Source: Diphasiastrum complanatum
Lineage: Eukaryota; Streptophyta; Lycopodiopsida; Lycopodiales; Lycopodiaceae
Length of the DNA: 64,000 bases
Direction of reading: 5' to 3'
Assembly (NCBI GenBank): GCA_029204225.1
Contig: CM055111.1
Span: forward strand, 27,536,340 to 27,600,339
Part shown: positions 49,259 through 61,886 of the stretch, piece after piece
Position numbering within the stretch: the first letter of the stretch is position 1
Layout of the letters: each line of letters opens with the position of its first letter
Notes under the pieces: model-generated
The model's input: only the letters and a program-made list of their open reading frames with translations
Database searches by the model: none
Told to the model about the DNA's origin: nothing
Translations under genes and position numbers: made by a program

Positions 49259-50211
49259 ATAGTCCCCCTTATGGTCACGGTTGGTGCCTTGGTATCTTCG
49301 TCAGGTTCAACATATTGAAGAACTTCTGGTGCTTGATCCTGGGAAGCGCTTTGGTGAAGATGTCTACAACCATTTATGTTGCGGAGCAGTATTGAAGGAT
49401 CACTTGTCCTGAGAAAACTTTCTTCTAAAAGAAATGATACTGGATTTCTATGTGCTTGGATTTGCCATAAAATCTAGGATTCAGTGATAGTGAAATACAA
49501 CTCAAGTTGTCACACATAATGGTGGTAGCATTACACTGAGTGTGATGTAAGTTGTGAAGTAATAATCTGATCCATGTAGTCTCTTTTAAAGCTTGACATG
49601 TTGCGATATACTCTGCTTCTGTCGAAGAAAGCGCAACTGATTTCTACTTTTTTGAGTTCCACGAAATCAGTCCCCTTGCCAGATAGAAACAGAACCTGGA
49701 GGTAGATTTTCTGGTAGAGACTACTCCCCAATCCGAGTCGGAGTAGCCTCGCAAGACGAGTGGGTCGATAGCATTTCCATCGTAATATAAGATGTGATCT
49801 AAACTTCCCTGAATATATCTTATCACTCTCTTCAATGCTTTCCAATGAGAGATCCTAGGATTAGACATGAATTGACTAAACGTGTTGACAGTGTATGCTA
49901 AATTTGGTCTAGTACACAGCATTGCATACATTAGAGATCCGATTAGTGAATGATAAGGGTACTTCACTAAGTCGAGTACTTCACTATCAGTCTCAGCACA
50001 AGAAGATTTAGTCAATACTATACTTGGATCCATTGGGGTATCAATTGGCTTGCAATCAGACATATGAAACTTTTCTAAAATGCCGTTTAGATATGTCTGC
50101 TGGCTAAGATAGATCTTATTTTGAAGTCTATCTCTAGTAATGTGAATTCCTACAAAGAATGAACAACTCCTAAATCAGTCATGTCAAATTCCTTTGACAG
50201 ATCACTCTTAG

Positions 50212-50647
50212 TAAGCTTTTGAACTATGAAAGCGTCGCATTTCGGGAAAATGCGAAAAAGCCGAAGCTGTTGAAAACATAGTGTATTTTTACAGACTGTT
50301 GAAAAAGTAATGTATTGCTACAAACTTGTTTTAAATGCAAGTTTTGTGGAAGTCGTTGAAGATGGCCAAGTTTTCAATGACTTCAAGTTATTAAACTTGA
50401 CGTTTGGACTTTGAAACTATGACAGGATTGGTTACCCTTTCCTGGAGATCAGCCGGAAGCCCATCATAGACGTTCTTCAAATAAATTGGTTGTCTAAGTT
50501 TGTGATTCCTGTAGGTATCAGATGAGCAAATGTAGAACCAAAGTTGGTTTCACCTAACTCTAGATCAATGATCAATAAACATGCAGGAAGAATCATGAAA
50601 TAGAAATTAGTCATTCACCAAGGAGACAACTATGGGCTTAATTTCCA
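50212..50647 (-). repeat. Partial LTR-Y, 5' side of Copia-6
   Basis: Matches 48823-49258 with roughly 5% differences by eye. Only the U3-start side is present. It joins Gypsy-D reverse transcriptase sequence on its right. Confidence 0.85.
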
Positions 50648-51394
50648 AAAGTCAATAGAATCTATTGAGAAACCAGTGGACAATGATTTAGTCCCTTGGC
50701 AACATGCTTTGACTTACAACAAGGAGATTGAGCTGATAGATGAGCAGGTCCTATAGCACATGGACCCAGATCGCTATGGAATCAAGAGAGTACCAGCTCA
50801 ACCGCCATAAAAGGAACCTGCACGAACATAGTTGATGAACCTTGCCGAGCCAGGTGAAGAAGAAAAGATCGTGCATGTGGGAGATCAGTTAACACCCACA
50901 CAATTCAAGTGGCTACAATCATTGTTGGTGGAGTACATGGATTGTTTTGCTTGGAATTATAGTGATCTGAAGGGCATCCCACCAATAGTAGTCCAACACA
51001 CCATACCCTTGGTGGATGGAGCAGTCCCCAAGGTGAGCCGTTATTACCACTACAACCCGAACTACACGGAGCTAATCAAGCAAGAGTTGCAGAAACTACT
51101 AGACGCCGATTTCATTTATGAAATCGAGCACACTGAGTGGGTATCACCTACAGTTATAGTACCCAAGAAGAACGACAAAATGCAAATCTGTGTGAATCTT
51201 TAGGCACTAAATGCAGCCACCAAAAAGGACCATTTTCTTTTACCCTTTACGGAAAGTGTCCTTGATAGAGTAGCAGGAGCAAAAGCCTACAGTTTTCAGG
51301 ATGGCTTCAGCGTTACAATCAGGTGAAGATAGCGCCACAAGATCAACACAAGACAGCGTTCGCCACTGAATGGGGGAATTATGCCTATAAAGTG
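50648..51394 (+). pseudogene. Gypsy-D reverse transcriptase, N-terminal part
   Basis: EYMDCFAWNYSDLKGIPP (about 50930), then HTIPLVDGAVPKVSRYY, VSPTVIVPKKNDKMQICVNL and FATEWGNYAYKV: the entry blocks of a Gypsy reverse transcriptase. Closely related to 57840-58330. The polymerase active site is not reached before Copia-7 sequence starts near 51395. Confidence 0.85.
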
Positions 51395-51930
51395 ATATCC
51401 AGTGACAGTTCTTGGTTTTTGGATTTCGGTGTCACTTAGCATATGACCAGCCTCATTGGATGTTTCGAGTCCTATATACTTTACAGTACCAACAAATATG
51501 TTCACCTTGGTGACAATAGCACACAAGCTATTAACGGTGAAGGTACTGTAAGATTAAGCTTTGCAAATGATCAGCCTAAGCTACTTTCTAAAGTCCTGTA
51601 TGTACCCAACTTATCTATGAATCTGCTCTCTATAAGCAGAATCACAGATCTAGGACATAAAGTAGAATTCAAATGTGATCAATGCAAAGTAGTTGATAAG
51701 ACAAGCAAGATCCTAGCACTCGAAAAGAGGCATGGATATTTGTATAGATTAAGTCATTGCTTTCCTGCCTCTAGTCAGGTGCCTAGTACTTCTATTTAGG
51801 CAAATAAAAGTTTACTTTGGCATTATAGACTTGGTCACCTGAATCATGCTACTGTACAACAAATGTCTCGACATTCTATTGTTCTTGATCTCGACTATCC
51901 TAGAGATAAAGTCGAGTTACCTATCTGATT
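51395..51930 (+). mobile_element. Copia-7, left part: protease and pre-integrase
   Basis: SSWFLDFGVT (protease loop), then VLYVPNLSMNLLSISRI and LWHYRLGHLNHATVQQMS, the Copia protease and pre-integrase sequence, plus strand. Probably the same element as the RNase H and LTR at 55095-56249, since strand and order agree; this is inference. Confidence 0.8.
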
Positions 51931-54900
51931 GAACACTGAAGTTGAGGCCTTCTGAGTCTTCTAAATTTGAAAGTGCTCCATTCACGCCATGTGGCATAGA
52001 CCTAATAAATACACGAAATTCACTATTGGCCTCTACGTGGCACTCGGAGATGAATATGGCAATTAGATGCAGGAACCAACTCGGACGTGACATGGACTGT
52101 GCAGATTTGGTGGATGCACAGAAATCCAAAACTCTGTATAAGGTGACTGGAAAATTGATAGATGAATGACAAGTTATTCTTGAGGTACGCTACATGATGT
52201 CTCCTGTGCAATGGCTATCTTTGATGAACTAAAAACAAATCTAAAAAAAATATGCATTTGAAAGAAATTACCAAAATTAAACAATGACAAAAAATAAACA
52301 AGGGAGATACCAATGTTACAGAGATTGAAGGCCATAGAGCACTTGTCAAACAAAAAGTCATTCATCAACATGCATAATTCACCTGGATTCATGTTTCATT
52401 GATCTTGTAGAGTAATGAAAAACTCTCAGAAGTCCTTGTCAAGAACAAGGTACGTAGTGACACTTGAATCTACCATCGTTGATAGTAGATGTTGTAAGAT
52501 ATAGCTTGAGATGCAGGTATGGTTGAGGTACTATTGTCCTGAGGACCTCTCTGAGCACGAGATTCAGAACCAAATCTCGATCTGGATTTTCGAATCCTTG
52601 ATTTATTGTGTATTGGCACATTGGAAATCGTATCAACATATGGAAAGACAAAATAGATTTGAGGTAGTAGAAGGGGAGAAAAACTGTCAATTCCCTGTGG
52701 AGGTTGCTCTTGGTTGGACATTGTAGCAGACGATGGAATATCGGTTTCACTTTTTTTCGACAAGGACTCATATCATATTGTCTTTTTGCATTATGGAGTT
52801 GGTGTATTGTGTGGTATTGTAGAAGTTTGCTAGAAACTTCTCGAGTGAGCAACAGGTTGAGCAGGAGGATGCTATAGTGCTCGTGTTGTTGTCGTGAAGA
52901 TCCTATTGTGATTCATAACTGACGTGTCGAGCAGGTAGGATCTTAGTTGGTTGTTTTGGACAGTCTTTAAAACTATGTTTTCTGATACAGTCAGGACACT
53001 CAGCATGGTACTGGGTCTTAATTGGACAATCAACTATCCTTCCCTGGATTCGTCAACATCTGATCCTTCGTCTTCTTCCTTGATGACATCAGATATAGCT
53101 AACTTTGGGCTCATATATTCATCATTGGATTTAAGCTCGCACCTAATCCATCTTGGAAGGCCGACTAAAAAGTAGATGATGAGCATCTGTTTGGAGGGTT
53201 GTTCTTGTACTTGACTTTTGAGGCGTTTGAAACGCTCGATATAGTCTCATACACATTCATCTTTTGTCATTTTGATGTTACTCAATTTGACAAAAGGGCT
53301 CTCGACCAAGCGAAAGGGGTTAAAACGCTTGATAAAGGATTCTTTCAAAATTGACCAGTTTGTCTTTTCGTCACGATCAAGGTTGAAAAACCAATCACGT
53401 GCTTTAGCGATCATGGTCATCGAAAAAGTTGGACCATAGCATCGGGAGATGTTTTGCCATACACATCACATACATTCTCAAAGATTTGCAAAAATCTTTG
53501 AGGGTCCGAACTACCGTCAAACTTTGGTAGATCTAGTTTGGGTGTACGTCTCTCAAGATGAGCTCCATGGGTAGCAGAAACTCTATTAGGGTTGGTTCTG
53601 ACCTATGAGGGCTCAGCACCAAAAAAATAGGGTCGTGCGTGTGAAGACTCGGCTCTATCAAGTTCTTGTCCCTCGAATGGGTTTGTGGATGCGGTCCCTA
53701 CGGTTTACGGTTTACGGTCTAGTGTGGTTTACGGTTACGGTGGATTGCTGTAATTTGCAGGTGTTTGTGGTTAGTGGTGATTTGTGGTCTGGTGCGGTCA
53801 GTTGTGGGTTTATGGTGTCCGTGTGTTGCGGTGAAGGTTGCCGATGGTAGTCGTAGGGCGAATAAGTGCGGTTGGATGCGGTTGGGCACTATGGCTTAGT
53901 GGTGACTATGTTGGTGACGGTTGACTACGGTGGTGATGGTGGACGGGTGGGGTTGAATGTGATGGTTGTGATTGAGTGCGTTCTGTGGCGGCTGAATTCA
54001 TTTGGGACGGATGTATGTGTTCTGTGACAGATGATATGGCTAAATGCAGTGGGGCGATTGAATGTAGGCTAATGTGGTGGCTACAGTTCTTGGCAGGCAG
54101 TCTGTTTAGTGTGGTCTAGGTGCATGTTTACGGTTTGATTGTGGGTTGGTGCTAGTGAATGGTGAATGTAGGTGCTTGTCTGTTGTTGAAGGCGGCTGGT
54201 GCGGTTCAATGTTAATACTACGGTGTAACGGTTGGGGACGGTTAATTGTGATACTACGATTCAAGAGATGTCACTAGGGATCACTGCAGTTGCTACGGCT
54301 ATAAGGTGGTAGCAATGGTTGTAGTGCGGGTCAGTGTAGTTGAATGCGGCTGGTTACTTTTGTGGACGAATGGGTGTTGGTTGCGGTTCCATGCAGAGGT
54401 AATGAGGTGAGTTATGTTCGTGGGTTATGGTGGATGTGGTGATTATGATATATGGGGAGCGGTTGTTTCAATTGCAGTTTCAACTGCTTGTGGCTGTTTC
54501 AATGGCTGGGTGCGGTTTCAACGGTGCTATGCAGATGTGGGTAGAGGGTGGTCTGTTGGCAGTTGAAGGTGGCCAAGGGTAGTCATAGGGCTGTATGATT
54601 GCGGTTTGTTGTGACTGTGGATGAATATGGTTGTAATGTGTCTGTTTTGCGGTGGGTTTGTGGTGATCTGCGAATGAGGACGAAGGGATGTGGACTGGTG
54701 CAGTCAGTGGCGGTGTCAACGGTCGATTACGATTATAGCGGACAAGTGCGGTTGCAGCATTGGTTGCGGTTGTGACGGGCGATTGCAGTTGCAGTGGTCG
54801 ATTGCGATGTCAGCAGTCGATGGCGATGTCAGCGATCAATGCCGGTTGCTACGATGGATGAGGGGAATGCGATGGATGCAAAGTAATGTGGTGGTAGGGC

Positions 54901-55090
54901 GTTCCAGGGTAGATACGGTTGAATGCGGTGTCCGTGTGTTGTGGTGAAGGTGGCCAAGGGTAGTCGTAGGGCGAATGAGTGCGGTTGGATGCAGCTGCGA
55001 TGGGCAAATGCGGTTGGGTGGAGAGCTGTTGTGATGGTATGCGATGGAGGTGGAAGGTTGGGTTTCTACGATGCAATGCAGTCAGTTGCA
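51931..55090 (-). mobile_element. Gypsy gag and leader, minus strand (Gypsy-E)
   Basis: On the minus strand a repetitive leader (55090-53640) is followed by Gypsy gag: PKLDLPKFDGSSDPQRFLQI (about 53460-53530), then a zinc-knuckle-like CPDCIRKHSFKDC (about 52955-53000). Order and leader type match Gypsy-D in reverse. The stretch 51931-52440 encodes nothing I recognise. It lies between the two Copia-7 parts, so it was probably inserted into Copia-7. Several breaks. Confidence 0.7.
53640..55090 (-). repeat. Repetitive leader of Gypsy-E
   Basis: About 1.4 kb of GCGGTTG / TACGGTT / GTGGTGA-type short units on the plus strand, the reverse complement of the ACCGCA array at 42660-43130. Shared longer blocks include GGTGGCCAAGGGTAGTC (54568, 54949), whose complement resembles the CGACTACCCTCGACCACC block near 43009. 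Confidence 0.85.
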
Positions 55091-55094
55091 GTGT

Positions 55095-55432
55095 AATGTG
55101 TGTAAGGCAGAGTGCATCAGATGGTTGAAAAATTTATTGTCAGATATTAATTTGTATCAGTACAACTCCACAATCTTATTTAGTGATAAACAGAGTGCTA
55201 TTGCCTTATCGGCCAACCCTACATTTCACTCTAGTAGTAAGCACATTGAAATCAGATATCACTACATCAGGGGCAAGGTTCTCAACAAGGAGGTAAGCTT
55301 AACGTACTGTAGAATGTAGGACATGGTTGCAGATATATTCACGAAGGCATTAAGTGTTAATGCACACAACAAGTTTTGTGCAATGCTTAGTTTAAAGATC
55401 AAGGCATTCACGGATCCAGATTAAGGAGGGGG
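55095..55432 (+). mobile_element. Copia-7, right part: RNase H end and polypurine tract
   Basis: ECIRWLKNLLSDINLY, SDKQSAIALSANPTFHSSSK and HIEIRYHYIRGKV are the end of Copia RNase H. Then come a DMVADIFTKAL tail and the purine tract AAGGAGGGGG right before an LTR. Confidence 0.9.
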
Positions 55433-56249
55433 TGTTGGATTTATCTCCTTTATTCTTCTAAATCCTATGTTAATCTGCCTCCATTCATGCTGCTGCATTT
55501 TTACTCATGTTGTCGCACTGTCTGCATAAATACAAGTAAGTTTCCACATGCAAAAAAGGTGAAACTGCCCTATAAATGCAATAGGTGTCCTTATAGAAAA
55601 GTGAAGACACCCTATAAATCAAATCTTAAGGCATCTGTCAGAGTGACGTATTTTTTGCATCTTTACCAATGTTCATTTCAAACGTCGCGGCCTTGTCACG
55701 CTCATCCAACGCAACTGTGCAAACGGAGTTGACAACGACAACAGCCACCCACAATTTTCCACAGACAGCACATCCACTTTGTACTTTCTTTATCTGCACA
55801 CTTATAAAAGTATGTATATATATTGAGTACCATCTACATATTCTGGATCAATTATGTGAGAATTTAGATGAGAAACAAGCAACAAGCATTATAGCATCAG
55901 AAGCTTATCAGAGATAAACGAAGTAGATGCTTTCGCGCATTGATTTTTTGTATTGTCAATAATAGGTTTATTTCTTTTACAGATTGGATTAGCTTTGTGA
56001 AGCACGCGGTTTCGTCCATTATTGTCTTGTGCTCACTTGCATTATTGACTGTATATTTTGCTATACTTAATCTGATTACAACTCTGTTTGTTCTGCGTTC
56101 AGATTTGTATCAATATTGCTATGCTCTTCTACATTTTGTCTGACTCTCTTATTGCTTAATCTGGTAGTCTGTTCTTCGCAAATTATTCGCGACTAATAAT
56201 TTGTTTTTTTTCGTGTTTGTTTCTTTTAGAGCTATTTTCGTTTCTCACA
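55433..56249 (+). repeat. 3' LTR of Copia-7, family LTR-X
   Basis: Starts TGTTGGATTTATCTCC after the polypurine tract and ends near TTTCTCACA; the right end is uncertain by about 10 bases. A TATA-like CTTATAAAAG lies at 55801. An inverted, diverged copy occupies 8045-8905. Confidence 0.85.
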
Positions 56250-56269
56250 CTCACACACCCTCTTTTCCC

Positions 56270-56635
56270 AATCGGTCTTAGCCCAAGCACCATTTGAAAA
56301 GTGGGCATTGGAATATATTGGTCCACTTCACCCTGCAACCAGAAGTACCCAAGCCCAATATATAATCGTGGCCACCGACTACCTCACCAAGTGAGTCAAA
56401 GCCAAGGCAGTGAGAGTAGCTGATGCTAGGACCACTGCCAAGTTTCTCTATGAAAACATGTGTTGTGGCAATCCTTAATGAAGGGACCAAAAACTCTATT
56501 GGCATTACAACATCCTGACCATAAACCAATTGAAATGGCATTTGATCAGTGCTTCCCTTATATGCTGTTTTGAATGCCCATAGAGCAGCATGTAACTTGT
56601 GTTCCCAATCCAATCTGCTAGCTTCACAATCTAAA
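56270..56635. mobile_element. Gypsy integrase pieces in opposite orientations
   Basis: The left piece (about 56278-56460) reads on the plus strand (PFEKWALEYIGPLHP, then VADARTTAKFLYENM). The right piece (about 56463-56635) reads on the minus strand (DWEHKLHAALWAFKTAYKG, then FQLVYGQDVVMPIEFL). In intact Gypsy elements these are neighbouring parts of one integrase on one strand, as at 59643-60180. This is a rearranged fossil. Confidence 0.85.
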
Positions 56636-59600
56636 AGCCTTTTGGCTGAATGGTCCAAAACAGACGAGGAGCCAGTACCGCCTGAGCCCATATATTGTAC
56701 GAGCTATGAAGAAACAAGCAACGTCCTCCACATTGGGGTAGCATGAAAAAGTGAGGAATACAACATCCTTTGCCAATCAAACACAAGAGATACGAGGACG
56801 AGGCAGCAGTAGTAGATGGAAGATCAGGTGTCAATTTGATCTCCACTACTCTATATGAAAAGTGGGGTCTACAACGGTTGAAGCCAGCACGATTCACCAT
56901 CAAGCTAGCAGATCAATACTATGTAAAACCAAAGGGTGTGGTTGTCAATATCTCTGTAAAAATAACAGGCACGTAGTTTGTGATCACTTTTGTAGTCATG
57001 GATATACCTGAATTTCCAACTGTATATTGTGTTTTACTGGGAAGACCTTGGTTGAGGACTACGCAAGTAGTACACAACTGGGGTACGGGAAAACTCACCT
57101 TTGAGAATAGAGAGCAGGCTGTAAAGGTTGATCCAGCCACATGGGCGATGAAACCTATTGCACCCAAAGTGGATGACGGATCATCCACAAAAAATCAAAT
57201 GATTGATCGCCCAAGGCCAGCCAAGGGTGGTCATTATGATTCAGAGGCGGATGTCGTGAGATGGACGGATGCATTAGCAACTATTGACTACCGAGTATGT
57301 CAATATGAATCAGATCCTGAAGCTAGCACATCTTCACCCAAGTGTTACACCATGGACACACCAATTACATTTGGGGTGAATATGATCAACGTAGCATGGT
57401 TGTCAGCAAAATCTTGAGAACCTAGTGGACGATGATTTAGTCCTTTGGCAATATGCTTTGACTTACAACAAGGAGATTGAACTGACAGATGAGCAGGTCC
57501 TACAGCACGTGGACCCAAATCATTATAGAATCAAGAAAGTACCAGCTCAGCTGTCGCAAAAGTCTGCTATGGTGAAAGTCTCAAGGATCGATTCACCAAG
57601 GGCACCTGCGAACAAGAAGAATTAGTTGAAGCAACGCTACAACCAAGTGATAGAATTATACCTTGGACAATGTGGTAATTATGATGCCACAAGCTCAGCG
57701 AGAACCTAATCAAAATCAGGCACCACGGAACAAGTCTTTGAGGGACCTGCGCGAACACAACCAATGAACCTTGCCGATCCAGGTGAAGAAGAAAAGATAG
57801 TGCATGTGGGAGAGCAATTAACGCCCACACAATTCAAGAGACTATGATCATTGTTGGTGGATTATAAAGACTATTTTGCCTGAAGTTACAGTGATCTGAA
57901 GGGCATCCCACAACAATAGTCCAACACACCATACCCTTGGTGGATGGAGCAGTCCCCAAGGTGAATTGTTACTACCGCTGCAACCCGAACTATACGGAGC
58001 TGATCAAACAGGAGTTGTAGAAGTTGTTGGATGCATATTTCATTTATGAAATCGAGCACATGGAATGGATATCGCTGATAGTTATAGTACCCAAGAAGAA
58101 CGGCAAAATGCGAATTTGTGTGAATCTGAAGGCGCTAAATGCAGTCACCAAAAAGGATGATTTTCTTTTACCCTTTATGGAAAGTGTCCTTGATAGAGTA
58201 GCTGGGACCGAAGCCTACAGTTTTTTAGACGACTTCAGTGGTTACAACCAGGTGAAGATAGCACCCCAAGACCATCATAAGACAGCATTCACCACAAAAT
58301 GAAGAACCTATGCCTATAAGGTGATGCCATTCGGACTTTACAATGCCCCAAGCACTTTCCAATGTGTCATACAGGCGGCATTCAAAGAGTATTTGCAAAA
58401 ATTTCTAGAAATTTTCTTGGGCAATATGTGCGTGCATGGACCAGACTCAGAACACTTATCCAATTTGGAGAAGGTGATACAAAAATGTCACAATTTTCAA
58501 ATCTTCTTGAATCTAGAAAACTGTCAATCTTGGGTTACACATGGCTTAATTCTCGGCCATATAGTGTCAAGACACGGGATCGCCATAGACCTATCAAAGA
58601 TCAGAGTCATTGTTGATCTACCACCACCGGGGACAATCCGCAAAGTCTACATCTTCATGGGTCATGCTAACTATTATAGGATCTTCATTCTAGATTTTGA
58701 GGGGTTAGTCCGACCAATTTACAAACTCACAACGGATCCATATTGGAACAAGGAAGCCTTTAAGGCTTTCCAAAAGCTTAAAGATGCATTGGTTTCAGCA
58801 TCAATCTTACGTCCACCCAATTGGTCCATTGAGTTTCATGTGCATACGGACGCATCGAAGTATGTAGTTGGAGCAGTCTTAACCTAACCAAGAGAACACA
58901 AAAAGGATTTTCCAATCCGATTTGCAAGCCGACAGCTCAGTGATACAGAAATGAATTATTCAACCACAGAGTGGGAAGCACTGGCGATGATCTATGCGGT
59001 TAAAAAATTTTAGCACTACCTGATGGCGACTCATTTTGCTTTTTATACATACCATTAGTCCTTGTTCTATCTCTTTTACAAAACTTGCAACACAGGGAGA
59101 ATCACCAGATGGCTACTTCTGTTGTTGGAGTTTGATTTTTGGATAATCCACAAGGGAAAACAATACTACATGGCAGATCATGTGTTGCGAATCAAGGAAA
59201 AGAAGGTTGCAACCCAACTCGACGATGAGCTGGTCAATGCTGCCTTATTTTACGTGGACACAATACCATAATGGGCTGCCGACATTGTTGAATATCTAAT
59301 GCGGGGCCAACCAGACAAATCACTACCAAAGGCGGATCAGCAAAAATTGATCTTGAAAGCTAGACCTTATCAGCTTATTGCTGACCAATTGTATTGAAGA
59401 GGCCCAGATGGAATTCTTTGGCGGTGTATTCTTCCTCATGAGACCACCCAAATCATTTCGCTTTCACATGATGGCATGGGTGGAGGCCATTTTGCATCTG
59501 ACATTACAGTTCGCAAGATTCTGCAATCAGGATGTTGGTGGCCAATGATTCATAAGGATACAGAGGAAAACCTGAGGAAGTGTGATGTGTGCCAAAGGGC

Positions 59601-61114
59601 AAGGAGGCCAACGAGATTGAATTATGACCAACTACACCCTGTCTTAGCCCAAGCACCATTCAAAAAGTGGGGATTGAATTACATCGGTCCAATTCACCCT
59701 ACAGCAAGGAGTACTCAGGCTCGATACATAATCATAGCCACCGACTATCTCACCAAGTGGGTCGAAGCCATGGCAGTAAGAGTAGCTGATGCTAGGACAA
59801 CTACCAAGTCCTTTTATGAAAATATCATTGTGTGCTTTGGATGCCCAGTGGAGATAGTCAACGATCGCGAAAGTCATTTCATCAATGAGACCATCAAGGT
59901 CCTATTGGAAGAATTCTTTGTGATCCATAGAACCAGTACGCCTTATTATCCTCGTAGTAATGGGCAAGCAGAATCATCCAATAAGATCATGTGTAGCATG
60001 TTCACGAAAATAGTTGAAGCTAGCAGATCAGATTGGGAACACAAGTTGCATGCTGCTCTATGGGCATTCAGGACAGCATATAAGGGAAGCACTGATCAAA
60101 CACCTTTCCAATTGGTATATGGTCAAGATGTTGTAATGCCAGTAGAGTTTTTAGTCCTTTCATTAAGGATTGCCACAATGCAACGCCTTAATGAATCCAA
60201 ATCTCTACAACTACGCCACGAAGCTCTACATAAACTTTGTGAAACACGCTTACTAGCTATGCATGCACTGGCAGCTGAAAAGCAAAGACTCAAAGCATGG
60301 CACGATCGCAAGTTACAAAAGAAAGATCTTCATCCCAGAGATCTGGTCCTGATGTATAAAACCAAAGTGATCAAGGGAAAATTAAAATTCACAAGCGAAG
60401 GTCCTTATTGGATCAAAGAAATTCTTAATTATGGAGCCATGAATCTAGAGAAGCTAGATGAGACACCGTTCAAAACACCCATCAATGGTATCCGGTTGCA
60501 CAAGTACTAGCCATTGTAGTGAGATAGATCCAGGTTGATGGTGGCATGTGACAAAAAGCTATTCTGCTAATGGGCTGAATGCGACACCCCTCTGGACAAG
60601 ATCACGATTCAAGATTTCATTTGGCCACGAATTCCATCAAAGCACGGTTGGGATACGGATGTAGATGCCCGAAGGGCTCTCACCATATTTGCCAATAAAT
60701 ATTTCAACTGCCCTGATCCAATAGTCCGCGCGGCAGCCACTTACGCATGGAACTTAGAGCATTTAATGGGGATTGAAACCAAGTGGGACAATTTTCTCCC
60801 CCCCATATTCTTTGATCCTAATAAGACGCTCGCCTCCGACAAAGTCAAAGATCATCTGCCAGTCGCTCGAGTATATTATCGAACTGCATTCCTTGGCGAT
60901 CCATGGACGCGCAGATTTCAAGCGTGGGTCGACCAAGACTAGCTGATAGGAGTCCACAAGTCCCTTCACATGCCCAAGGACTTAAAGAAACTAGACCGCA
61001 TTAATTTTATGGAAGACATCACGGGGTACCTGATCCATCAGAGGCAGGCCAAGAAGACTCTTTACTAAACCGGCAGAGTGCCGAGGGACCGACACTACTT
61101 CAAGCCATGGGTCC
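56636..61114 (+). mobile_element. Gypsy remnant: protease, RT, RNase H, integrase, accessory end (Gypsy-F)
   Basis: Protease region at 56640-57400 (VVDGRSGVNLISTTLYEKWG). Reverse transcriptase at 57840-58620 with VPKKNGKMRICVNLKALN, DFSGYNQVKIAP and MPFGLYNAPSTFQCV; the catalytic loop is not canonical. RNase H at 58790-59260 (VHTDASKYVVGAVLT). Integrase at 59476-60510 is long and open: CDVCQRARRPTRLNYD, LNYIGPIHPTA, NDRESHF, SNGQAESSNK, ending NGIRLHKY. The accessory C-terminal domain follows almost at once. The lineage is the same as Gypsy-B. It carries about ten breaks in all. Confidence 0.9.
60541..61114 (+). pseudogene. Accessory C-terminal domain of Gypsy-F (copy B)
   Basis: Starts about 30 bases after the integrase end. 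LDKITI, then RAAATYAWNLEHLMGIETK, FDPNKTLAS (about 60810), VARVYYRTAFLGDPW and MPKDLKKLDRINF. It shares DKITI, FDPNK.(M/L)AS and the Y(Y/F)..A(F/M) block with copy A and LDKI, PN..L.S and YYR.AF with copy C. Only the C-terminal part is present. I do not recognise the family. A few breaks. Confidence 0.7.
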
Positions 61115-61886
61115 TGTTGGGGGTATTCCCGATGAATTGTAAATAAATAATATTGGCCAATAAAATGTGTTGCGAGGTCATGGCATCCTGCGCATATAAG
61201 CCCATGGCCCAATGAGCACGCAAGTTGAGTTGTAAATAGAATAATAGACTTGGGCCCCTTCGTAATTAAAATAAAACTTGAGGCCCAAAGTCAATTTTAA
61301 ACTTAGAGTTTACTTTTTTAGAGTTGAGACCAATTTTAGACTCACATGAATAATGTGATTTCCAATGTATTGTTTGTGGACCCTTGGATCAAGTTGGGTC
61401 CAAGATGAATGGATAGGATCAATGTAAATATTACCCATTTATAAAAAGGCACCATTTGTACTCTATTTGCATGCTTAATGAGAAGGAGGAAACTCTACTA
61501 CTTTTTGGAGAGAAGCATCATCATTTGCTATTCACTACTTGCTAATGCTTTTGATTGTGTTTCTATTGCTTTCTATTTTCATGTTGATTGGTTGTCTTAG
61601 TTAATGTTTCTCCATTAGCAAGCATAAGGAGCATTTGAGCTAACGTCCACTCTCACCCTCTATCTCTCTCTTTCTCTCTTCTCTTCTCTCAATCTCTTCT
61701 AATCTTCCCTTTCCTTTCACCTACAATCATGATGAAGGTAGTGTAGGGAAGTAGAGCTAGTGGAAGTAGTGTTAGTGGTGGTAGAATTAGAAAAGTAGGA
61801 AACTAACTAAAAGTAGCATCTATGCATAGTTAGGTGCCTATCTAGTGAACTAACCCTTCTTGGCAAGTGGGAGGGCTACTACAACA
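61115..61886 (+). repeat. LTR-W (772 bp)
   Basis: TGTTGGGGGTATTCCC at the left and GGGCTACTACAACA at the right give TGTTG..CAACA inverted ends. TTTATAAAAAGGC at about 61438 is a TATA-like box in plus orientation. It directly follows the Gypsy-F accessory region and could be its 3' LTR, but no polypurine tract precedes it, so a solo LTR inserted there is the alternative. No 5-base target duplication is evident. Confidence 0.7.

Larger units (their letters stand above)
47815..50647 (-). mobile_element. Copia remnant nested in Gypsy-D (Copia-6)
   Basis: A complete-looking LTR-Y (47815-49258), the end of pol (reverse transcriptase tail and RNase H, about 49520-50210, minus strand: KPIDTPMDPSIVL, PYHSLIGSLMYAM, YSDSDWGVVSTRKS) and a second LTR-Y portion (50212-50647). 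A purine tract (AAGGGGGAC on the minus strand, about 49263-49271) lies at the inner LTR edge. Gag, protease, integrase and most of reverse transcriptase are absent. The flanks are Gypsy-D on both sides. Confidence 0.85.

Noticed and set aside
53605-55076. Frames of 75-91 residues in the G-rich tract
   Set aside because: By-products of the repetitive leader of Gypsy-E.
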